From positions 1 to 38,227 of the forward strand of contig DUPD01000078.1 of the NCBI GenBank assembly GCA_012838505.1: DNA of 38,227 bases, written 5' to 3'. The notes below the pieces were generated by a model. That model was not told the origin of the DNA. It made no database searches and worked only from the letters and a program-made list of their open reading frames with translations. Shown here one piece after another: positions 32,772-38,227 of this stretch (its first letter is position 1; the number at the start of each line of letters is the position of its first letter). The DNA is from Bacilli bacterium. GTDB taxonomy: Bacteria; Bacillota; Bacilli; Bacillales; Amphibacillaceae. Position numbers and translations under genes: made by a program.

Positions 32772-33569
32772 TTAAACTTCGATAATAAAGCTTTCAAATC
32801 CATCTTGAGCGAGTGCTTTTACTCTAGCTTCTGCATTCGATTTATTTCGAAATGCACCGACGATTACACGATAATATCGCTCATTTTGATGGGCATGTGG
32901 TAGAATATAACTTTCATAACCTTGACGTTTTAATGTTTCAACTTTTTGTCTAGCATTTTTTTCTGCTAGGAATGAACCAGATACAACACGGTAAAAAGGA
33001 TCATCAATTTTTTGATGGACTATTTTTTCTAAATTGAACGCATGTGCAACACCATCAGCGTGATTTTTGGCAATTGTTTTTAACCAATCACTATTTCTTA
33101 AGTTGTTTGCATCATCTCGATGATCAATAAATCCACTTTCAGTTAATACTGCTGACATACGAGTTTCTCTTAAAACGTGAAAATTAGCTTGTTTCTTACC
33201 CCGGTCTCTCCAATTTAAATTAGAAACGATTGTATCATGAATTTTCGATCGAATTTGCTCTGTCTTTGATTTGTTCTTAAACTGCCCATTGTATATAAAA
33301 CTTTCAAAACCATGGCCACCACCTGCATTTACATGAATTGAGAGGTATAAATCAGCCCCCCACTGATTTGCGTTATTCGTTCGTTCAACTAATGACACTG
33401 ATTGATCACTATTTCTCGACATTCTTACAGATACATCTTGATAATTTTTAATTAAATGATCCCTTAAGTGTTGAGCAATTATCAGTGTGATGTTTTTTTC
33501 AACTAATCCATGACCTACCGCACCTGGATCATTTCCACCATGACCTGGGTCGATAAACACCTTCACCAT
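32772..33569 (-). CDS. cwlC: N-acetylmuramoyl-L-alanine amidase, CwlC-like, with SPOR repeats
   Basis: It cleaves the bond between muramic acid and the stem peptide in peptidoglycan. The Amidase_3 domain (about 1-180) has zinc ligands His10 (DPGHGG), Glu24 and His79 (SIHVNAGGG), and catalytic Glu144 (LTESGF). Two SPOR-type repeats follow (about 196-228 and 232-265; FYRVVSGSF and YYRVIVGAF). The protein lacks any signal peptide. That, the size of 265 residues and the opening MVKVFIDPGHGGNDPGA match B. subtilis CwlC, a mother-cell lysis enzyme made late in sporulation. The start is ATG 33569 after AAGGGGGG. I could not find a convincing sigma-K promoter. A phage-type endolysin is the alternative, but no phage genes are near. 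Confidence 0.85.
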   Translation of the reverse strand: MVKVFIDPGHGGNDPGAVGHGLVEKNITLIIAQHLRDHLIKNYQDVSVRMSRNSDQSVSLVERTNNANQWGADLYLSIHVNAGGGHGFESFIYNGQFKNKSKTEQIRSKIHDTIVSNLNWRDRGKKQANFHVLRETRMSAVLTESGFIDHRDDANNLRNSDWLKTIAKNHADGVAHAFNLEKIVHQKIDDPFYRVVSGSFLAEKNARQKVETLKRQGYESYILPHAHQNERYYRVIVGAFRNKSNAEARVKALAQDGFESFIIEV

Positions 33570-33664
33570 TTTATAACCCCCCTTCATATTTATTTGTATG
33601 TGTCATCAAACAATTCAGCTTGGACTTTCTTCACCATAAATATGACTAAATTTAAAAAGTTGTG

Positions 33665-33670
33665 TATAAT
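33665..33670 (+). promoter_or_regulatory. -10 box of the cyclophilin gene
   Basis: A perfect TATAAT, 17 bp after ATGACT (33642-33647), which is a weak -35. It lies 35 bp before the start codon. Confidence 0.5.
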
Positions 33671-33704
33671 ATCGCTATCTTTAAAATATTGGAGGAAATG
33701 CATT

Positions 33705-34400
33705 ATGTTTTTACAGCACAAGTCAGCTAAATTACTGTTCCTATTAATGAGTATGCTCTTGTTTTTATTTGCATGCGGAGATAGTGACATCAATGAAACA
33801 GACGATCAAAGTCAGCCTGACCAAACAGCGAACGTAGAGGAAGATGAAGCAACGACAGAGGTCATTGACTATCCTGAAATTGAAGAAAATCCAATTGTGA
33901 CAATCACGATGGAAGATGATCAGGAAATGATAATTGAACTCTATCCGGAAATTGCACCAAATACTGTAGCTAACTTTATTTCCTTAATTAACAGTGGATT
34001 TTATGATGGACTAATCTTCCACCGAGTGATACCTAATTTTATGATTCAAGGTGGAGATCCACACGGTAATGGTTTAGGTGGTCCTGACTACTCTATCGCA
34101 GGTGAATTTGCTAATAACGGCTTTGAAAATGAACTCGCACATGAACGTGGAGTCATTTCAATGGCTCGATCTGCTTCACCAAATTCAGCTGGATCACAGT
34201 TTTTCATCATGCAAGACGCAGCTCCCTATTTAGATGGGGATTACGCAGCATTTGGTAAGGTTCTTGAAGGGATGAGTGTTGTTGATCACATTGCATACCT
34301 TAAACGTGATGAAAACGATAAACCGTTAGAAGACTTTAAAATTAAATCAATAACAGTCGATACAAAAGGAACTGACTATCCAGAACCTGTTAAGCAATAA
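33705..34400 (+). CDS. cyclophilin-type peptidyl-prolyl isomerase lipoprotein
   Basis: This enzyme catalyses cis-trans isomerisation of proline bonds, here outside the membrane. The N-terminus is a lipoprotein signal peptide with lipobox LFAC and lipidated Cys24. A very acidic linker follows (about 25-65, rich in Asp, Glu, Gln and Thr), then a cyclophilin domain (about 66-230) with NTVANFISL, FHRVIPNFMIQGGDPHGNG, the GSQFFIM segment and AAFGKVLEGM. ATG 33705 follows GGAGG. The reading frame extends further 5', but only the lipoprotein start makes sense. It is monocistronic, with a terminator downstream. It probably folds secreted proteins at the wall-membrane interface. Confidence 0.92.
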   Translation: MFLQHKSAKLLFLLMSMLLFLFACGDSDINETDDQSQPDQTANVEEDEATTEVIDYPEIEENPIVTITMEDDQEMIIELYPEIAPNTVANFISLINSGFYDGLIFHRVIPNFMIQGGDPHGNGLGGPDYSIAGEFANNGFENELAHERGVISMARSASPNSAGSQFFIMQDAAPYLDGDYAAFGKVLEGMSVVDHIAYLKRDENDKPLEDFKIKSITVDTKGTDYPEPVKQ

Positions 34401-34466
34401 CGCCCTCTCACTTCTATATTCGATTGTTCAAATCAGAATAGGCCTACTGACTATACTTATGATTCA

Positions 34467-34506
34467 AAACAATCATTGATCTTCCTTGATCGATGGTTGT
34501 TTTTTA
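34467..34506 (+). terminator. terminator of the cyclophilin gene
   Basis: AAAACAATCATTGATC pairs with GATCGATGGTTGTTTT around a short loop and runs into TTTTTT. Confidence 0.82.
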
Positions 34507-34550
34507 TTAAAAAATAACTTTCATCAGGTATTAAGCCCTAGTCTCTTAGC

Positions 34551-34580
34551 TTGACAGATTGTTTGTTCGATCGATATAAT
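34551..34580 (+). promoter_or_regulatory. strong sigma-A promoter of the chemoreceptor gene
   Basis: TTGACA (34551-34556), 18 bp, TATAAT (34575-34580): both hexamers are perfect. A sigma-D motility promoter was looked for and not found. Confidence 0.82.
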
Positions 34581-34626
34581 TATTTAGTTGACTAAATATC
34601 GTACTTTGGAGAGGGTAAATAAAATT

Positions 34627-36324
34627 ATGAAAATGAATGTTACAAAAAAAATCACCATAATTGCAACAATTATCGTGTTTTTGAGTGTAGGGGCACTATC
34701 ATTCATCAACTATCGATCTAGCTACCGTGAAGTCCTTCAATCTGCTGGAGTTGAATTAACAGGTTGTGCAAACATTACAACTGGAATTATTGATCCTGAC
34801 GCTTTATTAGAATTGACTAATGGTAACCAAGATTACTTAAATCAAATTGAAACTGAAATTGAGTGGACTGTCACTCAAAAGGAAATTTTTGAGACACATT
34901 ATATTTTATCATTAGACGGTATCGTTTTAGCAGCAGACAGCCATTTAAAAGCACAAGGTTTTTCTGCTTCTGACCAGTTTATGATTAGCGATGAAGCAAT
35001 TAAACATGTCATATCCGGTCATTCTTATTACACTGATGTCTATCACTTTGGTGGGATGGATCGAATTACTGGTTATGCACCAATCTTTCGTGATCATGAT
35101 CCTCAAAATGAAGTGATTGCGATTAATGCGATCGATTTCGAGGGATCAATCATTGGTGAGCGTACATGGCAGATGGCTAAACCAACTCTCTTAATTGGAT
35201 TACTACTTCCTATACTCGCAGCAATCATTACAAGTTTATTTGTTCGTCGTACTGTCAAACCGATTCAAGCAATTAGTCATCATGTTAATCAGGTTGCTCA
35301 AGGTAAATTAAATATTGAACCATTATCTGTTGATACAAAAGATGAGCTTGGCAAATTGGCGAATGACGTAAATGAAATGGTTGATTCCTTACAAACAGTC
35401 ATTAGAGAAGTGATGGAGAATTCTGAATTAATTTTAGCTACTTCTGAAGAATTGTTTGCTCGTGCTGATGATACGAATGATTCAACTGATCGGATTCATA
35501 CAGCAATCAATGAATTAGCAACAGGTTCAGAAAGACAATCACAGTCAACTGCAACAGCTAATGACAACTTATCATTAATGGCTGAATCAATTGAGAAAAT
35601 TTCTCAAGAAATTGATCACTTAACAGTCGCATCAAAAGATGCTGATCATGTTGCATTTTCTGGACGTGAAATTGTGAAGCAGACAATGAATCAGATGCAA
35701 GCAATTAATCAAAACACCGGCGAGATGAATCAAATCGCAAAACGATTAAATAATCAATCACAAGCAATTGATCATATTATCAATTTAATCACTGGAATCT
35801 CAGAACAAACTAATTTACTCGCATTAAATGCATCGATTGAAGCGGCTCGTGCTGGTGAACATGGAAAAGGCTTTTCAGTTGTTGCAAATGAAGTTAGGAA
35901 ACTGGCTGAGCAAACAAGTGAAGCAACAGACGAGGTTGCACATTTAGTAAAAGAAATTCAAAAAGAAACCCAAACATCACTTGATAAAACCGAACAAGGA
36001 CAACGATCAGTTATCGAAGGAAATAAGCTAATCAATCAAACAAATGACTCATTTAATAAAATATCAACAACAACATCACAAAATGCCAAACAGTTAACTG
36101 AGCTATTGACTGAAATTGATTTAATTAGCAATCAGGTAAATGAACTCGTGCTTGAAGTTAATGAAATTACAACGGTTGCCCAACAATCTGCTTCTAATAC
36201 ATTAAAAATTAACCAAACTGGTGAAGAGCAGACAATGATGATGCAAGATATATACGCTGCATCAAAAGAATTAGCGACTATTGCTGAAAAACTTCAATTA
36301 AGTATTGATCGATTTGAATCCTAA
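34627..36324 (+). CDS. methyl-accepting chemotaxis protein
   Basis: A transmembrane chemoreceptor of 565 residues. Membrane helix 1 (about 8-30) and helix 2 (about 186-208) flank an extracellular sensor of roughly 155 residues. A HAMP domain follows (about 209-262, [14 protein letters not shown]), then a cytoplasmic coiled-coil signalling domain (to about 560). The highly conserved CheA/CheW-binding tip is at about 390-435: [42 protein letters not shown] (key [19 protein letters not shown] pattern). The sensor has no family I recognise, so the ligand is unknown. ATG 34627 follows GGAGAGGG. No other chemotaxis genes are near. It uses a consensus sigma-A promoter. Confidence 0.93.
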   Translation: MKMNVTKKITIIATIIVFLSVGALSFINYRSSYREVLQSAGVELTGCANITTGIIDPDALLELTNGNQDYLNQIETEIEWTVTQKEIFETHYILSLDGIVLAADSHLKAQGFSASDQFMISDEAIKHVISGHSYYTDVYHFGGMDRITGYAPIFRDHDPQNEVIAINAIDFEGSIIGERTWQMAKPTLLIGLLLPILAAIITSLFVRRTVKPIQAISHHVNQVAQGKLNIEPLSVDTKDELGKLANDVNEMVDSLQTVIREVMENSELILATSEELFARADDTNDSTDRIHTAINELATGSERQSQSTATANDNLSLMAESIEKISQEIDHLTVASKDADHVAFSGREIVKQTMNQMQAINQNTGEMNQIAKRLNNQSQAIDHIINLITGISEQTNLLALNASIEAARAGEHGKGFSVVANEVRKLAEQTSEATDEVAHLVKEIQKETQTSLDKTEQGQRSVIEGNKLINQTNDSFNKISTTTSQNAKQLTELLTEIDLISNQVNELVLEVNEITTVAQQSASNTLKINQTGEEQTMMMQDIYAASKELATIAEKLQLSIDRFES

Positions 36325-36334
36325 TGATGTGCAT

Positions 36335-36373
36335 TAAAAAGGATCCAGACTCATGTAGTCGGATCCTTTTTTT
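36335..36373. terminator. bidirectional terminator between the chemoreceptor and the SurA-like gene
   Basis: AAAAAGGATCC, then GACT, pairs with AGTC, then GGATCCTTTTT, with T runs on both strands. The two flanking genes converge on it. Confidence 0.88.
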
Positions 36374-36375
36374 AA

Positions 36376-37101
36376 TTACAGATTGTTTTTAATTTCTGCA
36401 TCTCCACGAAGTTGTTCAATGAATTCAATAATTAACAGGTTTTCTTCCTGAAAGCGAATTTGGCTTTCCAAGTCAGGCCGAATCTCTTCCATCGGTGGAA
36501 GCTCACCATCTTGTTCCATTTCTTGATAAACAATGATTAGCTCTTCATACAATTCAACAATTTGCTCTTCAGTAATTTGTAAATTTTTTGCTTGATCATT
36601 GATCAACTGATCTAATTTTATTTGATGTGTTAACTCAGCTCTTAATTGATCTCTTGACATCCCCTGCTCTTCATAGAGTTCATATAAAGCTTGATCAGAT
36701 TCCAAGTGATTCTCTTCAACTAAAGTAGTCACCATTTGATCAATATCATCGTCAGTAGCAACAAATTGACGTCGATCTGCTTCTTGAATTAATAGCTCCA
36801 AGTCAATCATACTTTCTGCTAATTCTTGTTTAAACTGTTCTTGATCAAAGGCTTGACCAGTTAATTGAGCTTCTATAGCCACTTGTTGAAATTGACTTAA
36901 ATAAGTCAGCTCAAATCGTTCTTTCGAAATAGCTTGTCCATTTACCTCAGCAACCATATCTGGAATACCTGATAAATCAGGTTCGATTTGTTGAATCTCA
37001 TCGATACTAGCTTGTTCCTCTGTTTTATCATTGTTGTTACATGCTGCTAAAGTTATTATTGCTAAAATTAGCAGTGTGACTAGTTGCCATTTTCTGTTCA
37101 T
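36376..37101 (-). CDS. SurA/PrsA N-domain-like lipoprotein without isomerase domain
   Basis: A 241-residue lipoprotein with signal peptide and lipobox LAAC (lipidated Cys21). Its body resembles the chaperone domain of SurA/PrsA: VAEVNGQAISKERFELTY near residue 50, then a helical region with repeated acidic patches and the ELTHQIKLDQLI segment, and a final helix. It lacks the parvulin PPIase domain that PrsA carries between the two chaperone halves, so it should be a holdase-type factor, not an isomerase. The protein is strongly acidic. ATG 37101 follows AAAAGGG. It is monocistronic and converges with the chemoreceptor gene. Substrates are unknown. Confidence 0.82.
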   Translation of the reverse strand: MNRKWQLVTLLILAIITLAACNNNDKTEEQASIDEIQQIEPDLSGIPDMVAEVNGQAISKERFELTYLSQFQQVAIEAQLTGQAFDQEQFKQELAESMIDLELLIQEADRRQFVATDDDIDQMVTTLVEENHLESDQALYELYEEQGMSRDQLRAELTHQIKLDQLINDQAKNLQITEEQIVELYEELIIVYQEMEQDGELPPMEEIRPDLESQIRFQEENLLIIEFIEQLRGDAEIKNNL

Positions 37102-37275
37102 AATAAACCCTTTTCAATTAACACTGATTGATAGTTTAACACAGCTAGTGATTTGATAACAGTCATAACTAAAAATAAATAAACATCGATTTGGGTTATT
37201 TCTTGCGATTAATGTCGGTTAACTGATAGACTATTGATTATAGACAAATGTTTTGAACGTCGGGGAGGAGAGTTT

Positions 37276-38094
37276 TTGATTAAAGATTCAAAAAAGTTAT
37301 ATCGAGAAGCAATGCGTGTCTTAAAACAAACGAGTCGGACATTTTATATTCCGATTACACTATTAAAACCAACATTAAGAAAAACAGTCGCTTCTGCATA
37401 CCTATGTATGCGAGCAATTGATGAAATTGAAGACCATGAACAATTACCGTTAGAAGATAAGTCATCACTTCTTATACGGATTAGTGAAATGTTAACAGGA
37501 TCATTTGATCCTGAAACCTATCAAAATTTAATTCAACCGTATGCTGAAAAACTTCCTGAAGTGACACTTCGCCTAACTGATTGGTTGAATATCTGTCCAA
37601 CCGGTGTACTCGATAAGGTAAAAAAATCAACGAGTATTATGGCAAGTGGAATGGCAAAATGGGCTGAGAAAAATTGGGCTATTGTAACAAAAGAAGACTT
37701 TGATGACTACACATATTATGTTGCTGGTCTTGTCGGTGTCATGCTTTCAGATATTTGGGAATGGTATGATGGGACAAAAACTGATTATGAGCTAGCAATC
37801 GGTTTTGGTCGTGGATTGCAATGTGTTAACATCCTTCGTAACCAGGATGAAGATCATGTTAGAGGGGTTAATTTCTTGCCGGAGAATTGGGATCGAGCTG
37901 ATCTCTTTAAGTATGCCGATGACAATCTCAATTTAGTAGAAAACTACATTCAATCAATTGAGACTAAAAATATTGTTACCTTCTGTCAAATTCCATATCA
38001 ACTTGCCGTTAAAACGTTGGCTGTTATGAAAGCCGGCCGTGAAAAAATGACTCGTGAAGAAGTGAATACTGTTGTAACAGAAATCACAAAATAG
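37276..38094 (+). CDS. phytoene/squalene synthase family protein
   Basis: The protein belongs to the head-to-head prenyl synthases, which join two prenyl diphosphates to squalene, dehydrosqualene or phytoene. The 272-residue chain has SRTFYIPITLL near the N-terminus, the first aspartate-rich motif DEIED (Asp49 to Asp53), the GLVGVMLSDIW segment and a second metal motif in LQCVNILRNQDEDHVRGVNFLP (about 182-203; key NILRNQDED). In that second motif the usual first Asp is Asn, although the last Asp is kept. The start is TTG 37276, five bases after GGGGAGGAG; the upstream in-frame TTG precedes this site. Product unknown, and no carotenoid genes are seen in the window. The true function may differ from classic CrtB/CrtM. 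Confidence 0.85.
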   Translation: MIKDSKKLYREAMRVLKQTSRTFYIPITLLKPTLRKTVASAYLCMRAIDEIEDHEQLPLEDKSSLLIRISEMLTGSFDPETYQNLIQPYAEKLPEVTLRLTDWLNICPTGVLDKVKKSTSIMASGMAKWAEKNWAIVTKEDFDDYTYYVAGLVGVMLSDIWEWYDGTKTDYELAIGFGRGLQCVNILRNQDEDHVRGVNFLPENWDRADLFKYADDNLNLVENYIQSIETKNIVTFCQIPYQLAVKTLAVMKAGREKMTREEVNTVVTEITK

Positions 38095-38097
38095 GGG

Positions 38098-38227
38098 TTC
38101 AAAGGGGCTGTCCAAAAAGTCCTTAAAAAAAGAGCGAATTGGGAAATCTATAATTTCTCCAGTTCGCTCTTTTTAATTTTCCTGAAATTAGCTTGGCATG
38201 GCCTGCTAATTTCAGGAAGTTGTGGGC
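38098..38227. mobile_element. possible terminal end of an insertion element (cut by window)
   Basis: GGGGCTGTCCAAAAAGTCC resembles the tips of IS1182-like elements in Firmicutes as I remember them. It is followed by a GAGCGAA...TTCGCTC hairpin with T run (about 38131-38173), and then by perfect 12-bp arms CCTGAAATTAGC / GCTAATTTCAGG enclosing a smaller palindrome (38184-38219). No transposase is visible inside the window. Confidence 0.4.
38131..38175 (+). terminator. terminator after the phytoene synthase-like gene
   Basis: AAAAAGAGCGAATTGGGAAAT pairs with ATTTCTCCAGTTCGCTCTTTTT. It would end the upstream gene and, if this is an insertion element, shield the element from outside transcription. 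Confidence 0.75.

Noticed and set aside
33570..33625. Sigma-K-type promoter for the CwlC-like amidase
   Set aside because: CATA-containing sequences are present, but the spacing to the downstream TA and the -35 AC does not fit the consensus.
1..38227. tRNA and rRNA genes, prophage or defence genes
   Set aside because: No cloverleaf-like segments, rRNA stretches, phage structural genes or defence-type domains were recognised.

Overview
The window is a low-GC chromosomal segment from a Firmicute of the family Bacillaceae. The gene order lexA / ynzC / tkt / sirA / yneF / aconitase / yneP-yneQ / plsY / yneT / parE-parC follows the Bacillus subtilis arrangement as I remember it. The organism is probably an endospore former, because it carries SirA (the sporulation inhibitor of DnaA) and a leaderless CwlC-type amidase. 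The acidic secreted lipoproteins and the style of the intergenic repeats fit a salt- or alkali-adapted genus such as Gracilibacillus, Amphibacillus or Virgibacillus relatives; that genus guess is inference only.

Layout. 1-2130 (minus): proBA under a proline T-box leader. 2154-4908: a branched-chain aminotransferase divergent from a GltC-like LysR regulator, followed by msrA. 4909-5441: four 52-bp tandem hairpin repeats. 5442-11200 (minus): a histidine operon hisZ-hisG-hisD-hisB-hisA-hisF-hisIE that lacks hisH (and hisC), with histidinol phosphatase hisJ divergent at 11346. 12156-12892: a gene-free block packed with structured interspersed repeats. 12893-18056 (minus): a lone flavin reductase, then topoisomerase IV parE-parC. 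18057-20537: yneT, then plsY, folE2 and yidD. 20592-23617 (minus): a double-AAA ATPase with yneP and yneQ. 24006-26699 (minus): aconitase. 27189-29344 (minus): an orphan PAS histidine kinase, yneF and sirA. 29604-31946 (minus): transketolase and ynzC, divergent from lexA with its SOS box. 32772-37101: CwlC-like amidase, cyclophilin lipoprotein, chemoreceptor and a SurA/PrsA-like lipoprotein. 37276-38094: a phytoene/squalene synthase-family enzyme. The window ends in what looks like the tip of an insertion element.

How the parts connect. Most genes are housekeeping: proline, histidine and branched-chain amino acid metabolism, TCA entry, pentose phosphate pathway, phospholipid synthesis and chromosome decatenation. 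The unusual content is mostly regulatory or intergenic. An 18-bp palindrome of the form ACTTTA-N6-TAAAGT occurs once at the his promoter and twice at the aconitase promoter, where one copy covers the -10 box; its 16-bp core is identical between the two operons. A perfect 24-bp palindrome lies in front of transketolase, and a FapR-like box in front of plsY. At least five intergenic repeats keep conserved flanks around a hairpin whose arms differ in sequence but stay paired. I see no defence system, prophage or CRISPR array.
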